Assembly: GCA_028456385.1 (NCBI GenBank)
Contig: JALNQF010000207.1
Span: 1 to 64,000, forward strand
From: Ophiosphaerella korrae
Taxonomy: Eukaryota > Ascomycota > Dothideomycetes > Pleosporales > Phaeosphaeriaceae
Direction: 5' to 3'
Length of the DNA stretch: 64,000 nucleotides
Part shown: positions 48,831 to 60,804 of the stretch, one piece after another
Layout of the letters: each line of letters begins with the position of its first letter
How positions within the stretch are numbered: the first letter of the stretch is position 1
The notes under the pieces: generated by a model
Databases searched by the model: none
What the model saw: the letters and a program-made list of their open reading frames with translations, nothing else
What the model was told of the DNA's origin: nothing
Made by a program: the position numbers and the translations under genes

Positions 48831-50600
48831 AAATTTATAGCTAAATTTTAAAGCTTATACTTTAATAAAGTTATAAAGTCTTCTTTAGAAGCTATATTTA
48901 TATACTTAGTATATTATAAAGGTAATAAGCTTTCCTTAAAGCTAATTAGGCTACTTTAGCCTATATAGCTTACTAAACACGCGTATATATTACTCTATAG
49001 ACTACGTATTATTTAGTTAAACTATTTAGTATTTTTTATACTTACTAGTTTTAACTTAAGTATATTATTAGCCTTCTTACTTTAGAAGAGTACTCTCTTA
49101 GTACTATAGCTTATTTTAGGTTAATACTTATTAATCTAAGGTAAACTAAAGTATATATTATACTTCTTAGTATCTATTACTATAAATATTACTTAGTATA
49201 TCTATATATACCTACGTACATCTATAAAAGTAATATCTACTATTATTATACTATATACGTTTAACTCTTTCCTATTTACAACCTTTACTATTATATTAAA
49301 TAGAAAAGTAATAAGAAAGCTCTATTCTTTTACTACTATAGCTAATAAAAAGTTAAGTTATAACTCTTTATTTATTATAGCCTTAAGCTATAGTACTATA
49401 CTTATTACTACTTTAATTATTAAGAAATATTTTAGCTTTATATAAGTAGTATTATAGAAAAAACATAAGTCTTTTTTAACTTTTAATAAGGCTATATAAA
49501 CTATAAAGTAAGAGATTAGTCTTTAAAGTTCTTTTTTTTTTTTCTAGCTTAAGTAGAGCTATACTTAATATTTATTTTTTAAGCTTTATATAATTAATAA
49601 TCCTATATAGAAAGTCTTTAAAGTTAAAATTTATAAAAGGCTACTAATTAGTTTAATCTCTATACTTCTTAGGCTTAGCTAGGTTATTTTATACTAGTTT
49701 ATCTTACTTTATATTTTTTAGAGTTTTCTTATCTTTTTTTAACTCTAACTAGTTTATTTAGTAGTTTTTCTTCTTTTCTTTAGCTTCTTTAGTTTATAAT
49801 AGTTACGTTTACTCTTTTATATATAGCTAGCGCTAGTATATAATATTAGCTTACTCTTTTACTTAAGTAAGTATTATTAGCTTTTTTAGTAGAAGAAGTA
49901 CTAATTAATCTTATATTACGTATAATAGTACCTCTCTATACTCTAATACTTATAGCTCTAGAGTTTAGCTTAGTAGCTCTTCTTAAAGTAAGTTTTTTAG
50001 AGATTATTTATATTACTACTTATAGTTCTTTAAAGGTAAGACTCTACTTACCTCTATAATAGGCTTCCTAAGTTAATTTTAGTAGTTTAGAGAAGTATCT
50101 AATACTAAATTCTACTTTTTATACTTTTATAGTCTATTTTTTAGTAATTATATTATACTCTATCTTTTTTTATAAATATTTATAGAGGTTTTAGTTATAG
50201 TAGATTTATAGCTAAAGGTTAAGTTTAACTAAGTAGGCTAGTAGTAAAAGTATCTATATTAACTACTAATTACTCTTCTATTTTATATTAAGTATAAAGC
50301 TCTTTTAGTATTTATACTTCTTTAAAGTTATAGGCTTCTTAGTACTATATATAGAGTTCTTTTAACTCTAAGGTAATATTACTTTAAGTTAGGCTAAATT
50401 AGCTCTATTTACTTTATAGTATATTAGTAATATAACTTCTTTTATCTCTTTATATATACTATATTAGAAATAGCTTATTACTTTATACTATCTCTTTAGT
50501 AAGTAGTATTATAGCTATTAGCTTTTCTAGTAGAGTAGACTAGCTATAGTATAGTAGTAAGCTCTTTATTATAATAGCGTTTACTAATATAATATAAGTA
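48831..50600 (-). pseudogene. Old Gypsy element: upstream pol and gag side
   Basis: This continues the element interrupted at 41,807. It is expected to hold the start of RT, protease and gag on the minus strand, but decay is too strong to name motifs. It leads into the repeated segment at 50,600-50,760 taken as its 5' LTR. Confidence 0.5.
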
Positions 50601-50760
50601 AAGTAATTATAATATTAAACTAAGTTACTAGTATATTAGAGGCGTTATAGAAAGAGTATAGAAGGTTAAGTTATAGTAAAGAGTATAGTAATAGGTAAAG
50701 TAAATACTAACTACTTTAAGCTAACCTAAGATAGTATAGTTCCTAATACTAAGTAATATA

Positions 50761-51300
50761 GCGTAGTAGAATATATAACTATTTAGTAGTAAATACGCTA
50801 GAGTAAACGCTCTAGAGTAAATACTCTAGAATAAGTACTTAAAAATAAATACTAGATAGTAAGTATATAAGTGTTAGATAAGTTACACGATTAGATACTT
50901 AATACGCGATTAGATGCGCGATTATATATACAATCGCTAAGCTACTAACTTTACTATAGCTAAAAGGATTATAGCCTTAACTATTACAAATAAAGGAATT
51001 AAACAAAGAATATTATATATAAGGAGATAGACTACGTTAGTATAACTAATATAACAAAGAAACTAGTACCTTAATAGAAGGGGTGTTAAGGATCTAGCTT
51101 ACTACTATCTTAAGAGACTTAGCTAAGACTACTATATTGTAGATATATAGATAGAGCGTAGGGCTAGAGATAGATAGTAGGATTAATCTACTTAGTTTAT
51201 ACCTAGTACTATTAAGTTATAGGTAATAAATCTAAAAAAGGGCTTTTCTAAAAGCCTTAGTATCCCTCTCTAATAAGGCCTTTATATAGCTATTATAAAA
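50761..51300. other. AT-rich spacer with a small tandem repeat
   Basis: At about 50,805-50,850 the unit CTCTAGAGTAAA(C/T)G recurs three times. At about 51,087 GGGGTGTTAAGGATC looks like the start of a Copia-type LTR, but no partner was found. No gene is seen. Confidence 0.35.
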
Positions 51301-51960
51301 AAGCCTTTTTATTAAACTACTATAACCTCCTTTAAATCTAATAATAAGAACGTTAATAGTCCTTTATAAACTATTGTATTTAATTTCTTCTTTATACTTT
51401 TATCTAAATAGAGTATTATAACTAATACTTTAATTAGATTCTTATCTACTTATTAATACTTATATACCTTATAATACTCTAATAAAAGCTTACTATTAAT
51501 TAAGTTAAGTAACTAACTTATTTATAAACCTTACTTATCTTATATAATCCTACTTACTCTAATTACTTTTACTTAGTACTAAGGTCTTAAAATATTAAAT
51601 ACTTTTAAAATAAGTAATATATTAATAAATATAAATAACTAGCGTATAAGACTAACTTATACTACTACTTCTAAGGTTACTAAGCTAGACCTCTACTATA
51701 AAGAATAAAGTAATCTTAAGCTATAGATTTTATAATTTAATTTTTTCTTTAAAGTAGACTAAGTAAAAGATAAAAATAAAGCTATACTTATATTATCTTA
51801 TATAAAAGGTAAAGTAGAAAAATAAGTTATACTATACTTTAAGAAATACCTTAATAATAATTATACTAACTATAATAAGATAACGTACTCTATAGGTAAG
51901 TTACTTATATAGGTAAGTTACTTACTTTTACTAAGCCCTTACTAAAACTACTATATTATA
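51300..51960 (+). pseudogene. Gypsy gag, N-terminal part, interrupted by a pogo element
   Basis: At about 51,750-51,930 the plus strand reads LSYIKGKVEK followed by PYFKKYLNN, matching the capsid segment (x-x-YLRG-x-A-x-x-WFEPYLRDYL) of fungal Gypsy gag. It then breaks near 51,960; the rest of gag appears at 53,880. Confidence 0.6.
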
Positions 51961-53825
51961 GCGTAAAATAGCTTACTTTAACCTAGTATACTATAATATA
52001 ATATAAGATATTATTTAGAGTCTACTTCTACTATATTCTTATATATTCGCGTATTATACCTAGTCTCTTTACACACTATATACTATTATTAAAATAGTTT
52101 ACTTACTTTAGCGCGTACCTACTTCTTTAACTTCTTCCTATTACTATATGTACTAAAGTCCTTAAGAGTAGTAAAGTATACTTTATCTTTAACTATTAAG
52201 GTTTTCTTTACTTACACCTACTTTCTTTTATATAATTTTTATTACGTTATAGCTTTATTTACTACTTAAAGCTTAGTATTTTCTTTTTATACTAATACTA
52301 GCTTATATACTATTACTACTATACTTTTAGTAAGGTATTTAAAGTACTTAGCTAAACTTATTAGTAAGCTATCTATATACTTCTAAATCCTTACCTTTAT
52401 AAGCCTTAATTACAACCCTAATTATAGGGTATTACTTAGTATGTACGACTACTAGGGCTTATTATTAGGTAAGAGTAGTAAAGGAGTACGTAGGTTAATA
52501 TTAAGAGTTAATATAACCTATTCTAGGTTAAATAAAGCTAATCTAGCGCCTTAAAACTTTCTTTAGATATTCTTAGGAGTAATTACTATATTATAGGCGC
52601 GCTTAAAGTATAGTAAAAACTCTTATTTTATAATATAGCTAATCTAGTAGTAAATAAGCGCTTTAACTTAGTACTTATACGCCTTCTTTAAAGGAGTAAA
52701 ATAGCCTATATTAAGTAGCTCTAAGAAGTATAATACGTGCGTAGGTATATAAAGAGTAATAATCTTATTATCTTTATAGTAGTTCTTGAATTTAAGTAAG
52801 TTATAGCTCTTATAGCTGTTAATAATAAGTAAATATACTATCCTAATAGTACGCATCTTTGTATATATATTAAAGTACTTTAACTACGTAAAACTAAGCG
52901 TATTAGTTATCTAGTTATTTTTAGAGACTCTAATAACTTAGTCTTAGAGTATTTTACTATCCTTATACTAGTTTAATAAGTAGTAGTACGCTTTAAAAAT
53001 AATAAAGAGTAGAATAGCCTACCTAGTTATATTAATACTTATAATAGCTATTACTTACTCTCTATTACCTAGCTAGATTACTTTTAGCTATAAACGTCTC
53101 TCTAAGGTAATAACAACTATATTTACTATAATCTAGCCTATTATAAAGCCTATCTTATTAAAGTTATATAAGTTATTATCTAAGATACTATACTTAGCTT
53201 TAGTATTAGCTACTAGCTTAAACTACTTTTATATAAGGTTAGAATCTTTATAGAAAGCTCTCTTATAGTTATACTTATAATTAAACTTTATTTTAAGCTT
53301 AAGGTAGTACTTAACAAATATACTAGGCTAGTTTATACTAACTTTAGCTAGATTATACTTAGCGTATAAGAAATTAGCTATATTAGCTACGTCTATAAGC
53401 TAGGGGGGGAATCTACACTTAATAAGGTTAAGGATATACTTAATAATTATACTCTCTTTAAGCTTAGTTAGATTACCTAAGTTAGGTATAGTATCTACGC
53501 GTAAAGGTTATCTAGCGTATTAATTACTTAGCGTCTTATAAGAGACGTTATAGATAGATATAGTACGTTATAGTAAGAGATTTATGTCTTGTTTAATAGC
53601 TTAAAAGGTAAGCTATACTTTATATTTATTTAAAGGTTCTATATATTGTTCTTATTATAATATTAGAAGGTAGTAGGTAGTTTAGTAATAGCTTAGTAAA
53701 AGTAGGTAACTTACCTATAGTATATATTATTTAAAGAATAAATTAAGTTTAAAGATAAACTATAATAAGCTTTTCTACTAGTAAATAAAATAGCTATAGT
53801 AGGGTGCGTAATATAGTAGCTATAA
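51960..53825 (-). mobile_element. pogo/Fot1-type (Tc1-mariner superfamily) DNA transposon
   Basis: A DDE_1 transposase pseudogene on the minus strand is set within a Gypsy gag, so this is a cut-and-paste insertion. Both edges share an ACTATATTAT/ACTATATTAC-like sequence in inverse orientation, which may be remains of terminal repeats. Boundaries are estimates. Confidence 0.65.
52180..53600 (-). pseudogene. pogo/Fot1-like transposase, catalytic residues lost to RIP
   Basis: Minus-strand segments in family order: about 53,200-53,040 reads LYNFNKIGFIIG then an ERR segment and LGNRE-VIAI (family: IYNFDETGF-x-MG ... PGNREWVT). At 52,856-52,668, in one open frame, it reads LLIINSYKSYN then IITLYIPTHVLYFLELLNIGYFTPLKKAY (family: LLI-x-DGH-x-SH ... 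LPPH-(S/T)-H-x-LQPLDVG-x-F-x-PLK-x-AY). Near 52,300 is the ASISIKRKY tail. The first catalytic Asp is now Asn (DETGF became NKIGF) and the second Asp in DGH is also Asn, both expected from G-to-A changes on the coding strand. Confidence 0.85.
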
Positions 53826-53829
53826 TAAT

Positions 53830-54300
53830 ATAAGGTAGTAGTAGACTATACTAATAAGTTCTAAAGCTACGTAATATAAATAGAATAGAATAATAAGATA
53901 TTAATAAAGATATTTTAATAGAAACTTAAAAGTAATATAAGAAGTAATCTAGTATATAGTATAGCTATAATTAATATATTAGAAGACCTAATAAAAGAAG
54001 TAATCTAAGTTAATAACTATTTATATAAATATATAGTAGAAGCTAAGAAGTAAAGACTACTACGTAAAGAAAGTAAGAAGTATAAACCTAAGTATAAGTA
54101 CTAATATAAATACAAGAATAACTAAGTTTAGAGTAGTTATAAATACTTTAAGCTAGATAAAATATATATTAATAATATAAACCTAAGAAAATAGGAATTC
54201 TATTACTATAAGAACTCTAAAGAAGTAGAAAGCTAAAAATACTATAAGTATAGTAAAATAAAATACTTAGCTAAGAATTACTAAGTAAAGAATAAGATAA
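53830..54300 (+). pseudogene. Gypsy gag, C-terminal part with zinc knuckle remnant
   Basis: At 53,895-54,070 it reads IFQQKLKSN (TAG read as Gln), LVYSIAI and LIKEVIQVNNYLY, as in the C-terminal capsid region of fungal Gypsy gag. At about 54,190-54,290 it reads YYYKNSKEVES-KYYKYSKIKYLAKNY, a CCHC knuckle with cysteines turned to tyrosine. Confidence 0.75.
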
Positions 54301-55190
54301 TATAATAAATTAATATACTTAAGTAGTAAGATAATAATAGAGAAGAAGAATAGGTAGTAATCTCTAAAAGAAGCTAGAAGAAGAGAAATTATAAAACTAA
54401 AAATTTCTAGTAGTAAGATATAAATAAAAGATATAAATAAAAGATATAACTATTATAAGATTACTATATAACTAATAAACTTTAGAATAGATAATAAAGT
54501 AAAAGCTATAAATATACTACTAAGAATATATAACTATATAAAGGCGTATTAGCTAAAGTAAAAGTAAGCTAAGATAAATACTTTAGAATACTTTTAGCTA
54601 TACTAAAGAAGAGTAAAGTATAATTACTATAAAATAGTACTTCGAATATAAGAGCTAAAGTAAAAGAATACTAAAGTATAAGATAGATTTATAAAAAAAA
54701 TCTAAATACTAGTAGATAGCTACTACTTAGTAAAAAAATAGTAAGATAAAATATACTAAATATATAAAGTAAAGTAAACCTAGTAATATAAAGTATTATA
54801 TATTAATTATAATTAAGTACTAATTATTATAAATCTAGTATTAATATAAGAACTATAATACTAGATATACTTATATAACTTAAACTATCTACTACTATTT
54901 TAGATAGGATATTACTATAATAACTACTTTACCTACTACTCTAAGAAGATAGGATCTAGATATAAATAGAACTAAGAAGAGTATATAAATATAAGATATA
55001 AACAATACCTATAAGATAAGTAGAAAGCTAAGTACTTTCTAGGTATAACTAAAGAAGATATAAATATAGGTAAGATATTTATAAATAACTAATATATTAA
55101 TCTAATCTTGTAAACCTATACGCTAAAGAAGTATAAATAATATAAGAAAATTAAGATACTCTAAAGATTCTAGTAAAAGATAAATAAAGA
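54301..55190 (+). pseudogene. Gag-pol linker region of the plus-strand Gypsy element
   Basis: Degraded sequence between the zinc knuckle and the protease. Long Lys/Asn/Tyr-rich readings with many stops; no domain named. Confidence 0.45.
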
Positions 55191-55194
55191 TTAT

Positions 55195-56131
55195 AAGATT
55201 AAGTCTTATTTAAGTAAATAGCTAATACTAAATATATATCTAGAAGCTATAATACTATTAATACTAAAAGACTTATTAAACTCTTAGTAAAGATAAAGAG
55301 AGAAAAAATAAAAGTATTAGTAGATTTAAAGATATTTATAAACCTAATTATACCTAAGGTAGTAGAATAAGTAATACTCTAACTATAACCTAAAAAGATA
55401 CTATATCTAATCTATATTATAAATAGATAACTAATACTAGAAAATCTAAAAGGTAGTAAAGAAGTAACTATAAAGATTACTCTAGATATATTAGTTTTAG
55501 CTAATAAAGATATTATATTAGAACTATTATAGCTAGAAGAGATTATTTTTAGAGTTAATTAGAAAAACTAGAAGTTCTTATTTAATAACTATAAAGATAT
55601 ATATAGATCTAAGCCTATATATTAGTAGCGTTTAATAGTAACTTATTAGGAGAGAATAAGTACTTCTATAAGTACTAGTAAAGTACTAAGCTAAAAAGTA
55701 AAAGTAAAGGAGTAATATATAACTCTTAAAATCCTAAAATAATATAAGAAGTTTAGCTACTTATTTATACTAGAAATAGATATACTAGTATTACTTAAGT
55801 ACTAACTCTAAAACTATATAATTAAGTTATAAGAAAGAAAAAAGCTACTTTTTAAACTTATTTACTAATTAATAGAGAGTAAATAAGTAATACTCTAAAA
55901 AAGACTAAATAGAGACTTAAAAAAGAGATATATATAAGAATCTATATTATTATTAAGATTTTTAATTCTTTTTATACTTAAAAAGAAAAGACTATTAATA
56001 ATATACGTAGATTACTAAAAACAAAATAATATTATAGTAAAGAACTAATACTTACTACTAAATATAGATAAACTTTAAAATAAGCTAAGCTAAGCTAAAA
56101 TTATTATAAAGCTAGACCTAAAGAATAGATA
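55195..56131 (+). pseudogene. Gypsy protease and first half of RT
   Basis: At about 55,310-55,360 it reads VLVDLKIFINLIIPKVVE, the degraded active site of a retroviral-type aspartic protease (DSGA-x-x-NFI in relatives). RT begins about 55,880: ESILLLRFLILFILKRKRL then IYVDYQKQNNIIVKN and KLDLKNRYIIV (family: SPAG-x-PILFV-x-K, CVDYR-x-LN-x-x-T-x-KN, FTKLDL-x-x-AYN). It stops at AGATA where the solo LTR is inserted. Confidence 0.85.
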
Positions 56132-56999
56132 TATTATAGTAGTAATAGGAGGAAGCTAGATAGAGCTAATTAGCTTTATAGAAGAAAATAATAACGCGTA
56201 TAACTTATAAAGTAATAAGCTAGATTAAAAAGTTAGTTATAATAAAAATACGTAATAACTTTATTACCTTATAAGGCTTTATATATATAGAGCTATTAAG
56301 TAGCTTTACTACTTTATAAAGCTTAGTAGATATAAAGCTATAATACTAACCTAAAGATAAAGGTATATAGTTAGTTATAGTACGTAATATTAGAATAGTA
56401 TTAGTAATCTAATCTCTAACTAAGAGCGACAATACCTTAATATTGTAAGAATTATTCTATTACCTATAACGTATTCTATTAGCAAAGCGGCTATATTACT
56501 AAGACGGCTACTCTAAAATATACTAAAAAATCGAAAATTTAATATCTAATATCTTAACAACTATACTATAATAACTTCTAAAAATTTAATAGATTAAAGA
56601 TTATATATATAGTAGTAATCTATAAAATTTTTAAAGCGTACAGCCTAGTAGTTCTTAAGATAGTAAAATTTTCTATAGTAAAAAACACTTTTTTATTAAT
56701 AATATTAAATAAACTAAGCTACACGTTCTAAAAATTTTATAGATTACTACTTTATATATAATCTTTAATCTATTAAATTTTTAAAAGTTATTATAGTATA
56801 GTTATCGAGATATTAGATATTAAATTTTCGATTTTTTAGTATATTTTAGAGTAGCCGTCTTAGTAATATAGCCGCTTTGCTAATAGAATACGTTATATAT
56901 ATTACTTAATTACTATATATACTTTAGTTATTACTCTTCTATCTACTATACTCTCTTCTAAGTAGTTACTTATAGTTAATAATAGATAACTCTATTACA
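56132..56999 (+). mobile_element. Solo LTR carrying a MITE, target duplication AGATA
   Basis: It starts TATTATAGTAGTAATAGG and ends AACTCTATTACA, flanked by AGATA at 56,127-56,131 and 57,000-57,004. Excluding the MITE and one TATA it is about 439 bp, the usual LTR size here. Its sequence is closest to the outer-element LTR at 26,037-26,436 (inverse orientation). RT reading continues across it. Confidence 0.9.
56469..56893. mobile_element. 425-bp foldback MITE with TATA flanks
   Basis: The ends ACGTATTCTATTAGCAAAGC and its inverse complement are perfect. Arms of about 180 bp (56,469-56,648 and about 56,713-56,893) match with only a few differences, separated by a central part of about 64 bp. 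TATA lies on both sides (56,465-56,468 and 56,894-56,897), so the duplication is TA or TATA. It has no coding capacity. It was the last of three nested insertions at this spot. Confidence 0.92.
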
Positions 57000-57004
57000 A
57001 GATA

Positions 57005-57270
57005 CTACTTAATATAAATTAAAGTAAGTAAAAAGTAGAAAATAGTATTCTAAATACGCTATAGATATTATAAGTATATTGTAATACTCTTTAAACTAAT
57101 AAATTTACTAGTAATATTCTAAAAACTAATTAATAATATATTATAAGAATACTTATATAAGTTTATTATAACTTACTTAGATAATATACTAATATATTCT
57201 AAAAAAGAAAGTAAGTATATAGAGTAAGTAATAATAGTACTATAGTACTTAGATTAATATTATAGTAGAG
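57005..57270 (+). pseudogene. Gypsy RT, second half
   Basis: It continues RT after the solo LTR: IVFQIRYRYYKYIVILFKLIN (TAG read as Gln), FQKLINNIL, then TYLDNILIYSKKE. This matches KTAFRTRYGHYEY-x-VMPFGLTNAP, FQ-x-x-IN and YLDDILIYSK; the second Asp of the YLDD box is now Asn. The element is cut soon after, at about 57,290. Confidence 0.85.
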
Positions 57271-57289
57271 TATTATAAAGAAAGGAATA

Positions 57290-57540
57290 GTAAAAAAGGG
57301 GTAAGTAGTTACTAAGGAAATATAAGTACTAAGGGCTTATAAGGAGGTAAACTATTAAAGAGGAGAGGTAAAAGAGAGTAGCTAATAGGCCCTTAGGTTG
57401 TAGGATATAACCTATAGGAGGGCGAATAATATTTAGAGTTAGTTTAGCTAATAAAGTTTAAGATCCCTAAAACTAATAAGCCTTTAGGCCCTAAATCTAT
57501 ATTAGGTATATAACTCTATAATAAATAGCAACTAACGTAA
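57290..57540. other. Unassigned body next to the tRNA-like sequence
   Basis: Less TpA-biased than its surroundings, with purine-rich stretches and no coding frame. It could be the body of a tRNA-derived short element whose head is at 57,541-57,600. Confidence 0.35.
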
Positions 57541-57600
57541 AACTCGAACCTACAACCTTAGCCTTAGGAGCGCTAGCTTACGCACTATTGCGTAAGGTAT
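57541..57600 (-). tRNA. tRNA-like sequence, probably a pseudogene or SINE head
   Basis: On the minus strand TTGTAGGTTCGAGTT is a good B box (GGTTCGA-x-x-C type), and upstream TACGCAATAGTGCG resembles a degraded A box. Between them GCGCTCCTAAGGC could form an anticodon arm with loop CTCCTAA (anticodon CCT, Arg). The acceptor stem is not evident, so a working tRNA is unlikely. Confidence 0.4.
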
Positions 57601-57875
57601 AGGAATAGATATAGGAATAGATAGGCACGAGAATAAATATAGGAATAGGTATAGGAATAGGTATAGGAATAGGTATAGGAATAGGCATAGGAATAGGTAT
57701 AGGAATAGGTATATATATAAAGCTAAGGATAAGCTAACTTATTTTAGATAGGAATAGGTATAAGAATAGGTATAGAAATAGGTATAGGAATAGGTATATG
57801 TATAAAACTAAAGATAAGCTAACTTATTTTATATAGGAATAGGTATAGTATAAGTATAAGTATAAAAATAGGAAT
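57600..57875. repeat. 12-bp minisatellite within a longer repeat
   Basis: The unit ATAGGAATAGGT is repeated about a dozen times with small variants (AGAT, GGCAT). The spacer GATAAGCTAACTTATTTTA occurs twice (about 57,731 and 57,814), so the array has a second-level repeat of about 80-90 bp. Confidence 0.9.
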
Positions 57876-57899
57876 ACGCTATAAATATATAGAGCCTAA

Positions 57900-60804
57900 G
57901 ACCTAAGGGGCTGTAGGTAGTACAAAAGGTAAGTAGCGCAACTAGCTAAAAATAAAGAAGCTAATAGGAAACATTAGAGAAGCTCTTAATAAGCCTTTAG
58001 GTACCTAATAAATAGCTAGTAGAAGTATAGATAATAGGAATATTAAAATAGAAAAATAACTAGTAAGAAAATAGTAAGGATAGAATAGAATAATAAGTAG
58101 TATAGTAAGAAGAAATAGCCTAGTAGTAGTAAGTAGTATACTACAATTATAGATAAATAACGTATAAAGAGAGAAGTAAAGGAAAGAATATTATAAAGTA
58201 ATTCTAAGCTATAAGATCTAACCTATTATCTAATAAAGAGACTATACTAAGGCTATCTCTCTACTAGCTAAGAACTTCCTTATATAACTTAGGACTCCTA
58301 AACCTAATACCTAAAGGACTATAAGATATACCTAAAAGAATTAGTATACTAATAATAGATAATAGCTCTACTATCCTAAATATACTCTAACTAATAATTA
58401 AGATATCTTTAGAGATATTTAGCTAGCTTATAGTAGCTATTAAAATAATAGTAGAATAGAGTAGTAGAGTATATATTAGTAAATAAAACCTATTTATAGA
58501 TAAGAAGTTTAAGTTTACTAGTACTAATATAATAGAGTTTCTAGATAGTATTAAGGAACGAGTAATCTTTTATAGATAGCTTATTAGAGACTAGATTTAT
58601 AATATTATTGCGTTTAGTAATAGGATAAGAAAAGATATTATTAAATAAAGTATAACTAAGTTTATAGAAGTAAAGAAAGCTAAAGATTAGGCGAAGGTTA
58701 GAGAAGTAATAAGAAATAGGTTCTAAAGGTCTAATAAGGTATAATAAGAAGAGATAAAAGAAGTACTCTAAACCTAGCTATAGTAATACTTACTTATAGA
58801 CAACCTCTCTCTCTAAGACTACTTTAATAACTTTAGCTCTTAGTTTATAAAGTACTAAAGAGTAGGAATAATTATAGAAGCTATAAAGAGATACTACTTA
58901 GTAAATAGACTTAATAAATACTACTTATAAAAAGTCTTTAATAAATATAACCTAAGTAATAAAAATGTAGAGGACTTTAACTTTTAAATAATCTAGAAGT
59001 ACCTTAACTAGCTAGTATAGAGAGACCTATAAGTAGAATATTTTAACTTAGCCTTTAAGGGAACTATAAGCGTACTAAAGCTTATAAGCTATAAGAAATA
59101 GCTATATATAATACCTAAAGGAATATTTAGGCCTCCTAATATAAAGCCTATACCTAACTCTTATAACTAGACTTAAGAATAAAGGGGAGTCTAAATACCT
59201 CTAGGAATAGAAGTTATATAATTAGAAGTTAATAATCTTATAAAATACTTTAAAATAATAAAACTCTAAGTAATTACTCTTATAGCTATAAATAACCTAA
59301 ACGCTAGAGCCTAAGAACTTATCTAGCTACTAGAAGTATACTTAGTTATAGAAAGATAAATTAAGGTAGATAAGTATCTATAGACTCCTTAGGCTATAGT
59401 AAACTTATAGTTAGTAATACTTTTTATAATAGGGCTATAATTTTAAAAAAACCTTCTACTACTATTTTAGAATAATATAAGACCTTAATATTAGAATAAC
59501 GTAGTAGGTATAAGTTTAGACTTTTACAGTTATATTAGGTATAGAAACCTAAATTACTATATTAATAACTATAAAGAAAGAAAAGCTTTAATACTTAATA
59601 GATAGATTTAGTTTAATCTAGAAACTAGAAGATACTAATAGAGTATAGAGCGAACTTACTAAGAGTTTATTAAATAGATTAAAGTAAGAGGTAACTAGAA
59701 TAATATAATAATCTAGTATATCTAGTAAAGAATACAAGACCTAAAGTATAGAGAAATAGACCCTTAGGTAACGCTAAACCCTACAATATAATAGCTAGTA
59801 TAGCCTTAGATAATAGTAGTAATAAACTTACTTAGGGGTATAATAAATAATTTAGAAGAAGATAGAATAGTAAGCGTAGAAGAATATAATAGATTCTAGA
59901 TATAGTAACTAAAAATAAAAGAAGATCTAGTAGAAGAAAATATTACTAAAACTATATATATTACTATAGTAGAGTTTAGGACCTAAGGGCCCTTAGTACT
60001 TATTCTAGCTATACGAAATAATTACAAAAAAGAGGCTAAATTCCTTAAATCTAAGTAGACCTAATTTAATAATATAGAAATAGAAATAGATCTAGAATAA
60101 CCTCTTAAAAAAATAGACAAACAAAAGAACTATATAAAAAAGCTTAGGTAGATTAATACCTTAGAACTAAATACTAAAGAAGTAATATAAAAAGTTATAG
60201 AAGCGCTAGTATCTTTACCTATATAAATACTCTTAGCTAATATACTAGACTTTCTTAAGAAGCTTACAAAGCTTACTTTTATAGTAAATAAGTTAGAGAA
60301 GTTTATAAATATAAGAGTAATAGTAAGTATAACTAAAGACTTAGAAGAGACGCTTTAGAGCTCTAAGAAACTACTAGTAGCTCTATCCTAGAATAGCCTA
60401 CACCTATACGTAATAAATACTAATATTTCTAACTAAGTAATAGTAGAAGCTATAAATAGAAAAATTATTAAGTATAGAGCTTATAAACCTTTAGGCTCCT
60501 CTACTAAGGTACCTCCTATTATACCTATACGCCTTACTAGTTTTGTAGCTAATATAAATATAGTAAAAGAGTACCTAGAATATAACTAACCTAGTAAGAT
60601 TAAAAGACTTAGAAAAAAATACCTAAAAGTAATAATCTAGGTCTATAGGACTAAACTACTAGCCTTACTTAACTTAGGAGTAGAACTTAATATAATCTAC
60701 CTTAAAATAGCTCTAGCTACTAGCTTAAGTATAACTTCTATACCTAAGAAAATAGCTAGAGTATAGCTAGTTACTATAAATAAAGCAAAGGAGTCCTTTA
60801 AAGA
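57900..60804 (+). pseudogene. Retrotransposon gag-protease fragment, another lineage
   Basis: The plus-strand frame is long but full of TAG/TAA. About 60,180-60,300 reads VIEALVSLPI, ILLANILDFLKKLTKL, resembling the gag C-terminal region of a fungal Gypsy lineage. About 60,655-60,740 reads LLALLNLGVELNIIYLKIA, matching the aspartic protease start (ALLDSGAE-x-NVI in relatives). The copy is cut at 60,804 by the next element's LTR. The N-terminal two thirds (57,900-60,000) could not be given domains. Confidence 0.6.

Larger units (their letters stand above)
36490..50760 (-). mobile_element. Old minus-strand Gypsy element, host of two insertions
   Basis: Similar sequence of about 200 bp occurs at 36,500-36,700 and 50,600-50,760 (GTTACTAGTA...GCGTTATAGAAAGAG-like, TAGTTATAGTAAARAGTATA, ACTAACTACTT), probably parts of its two LTRs. 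Between them, after removing 37,904-38,363 and 41,808-48,830, the minus strand carries degraded pol. It belongs to a different, more diverged lineage than the chromovirus family here. Exact ends were not determined. Confidence 0.55.

Noticed and set aside
52668..52856. 62-codon open frame treated as a separate small gene
   Set aside because: It is one surviving open segment of the pogo/Fot1 transposase pseudogene; homology continues on both sides.
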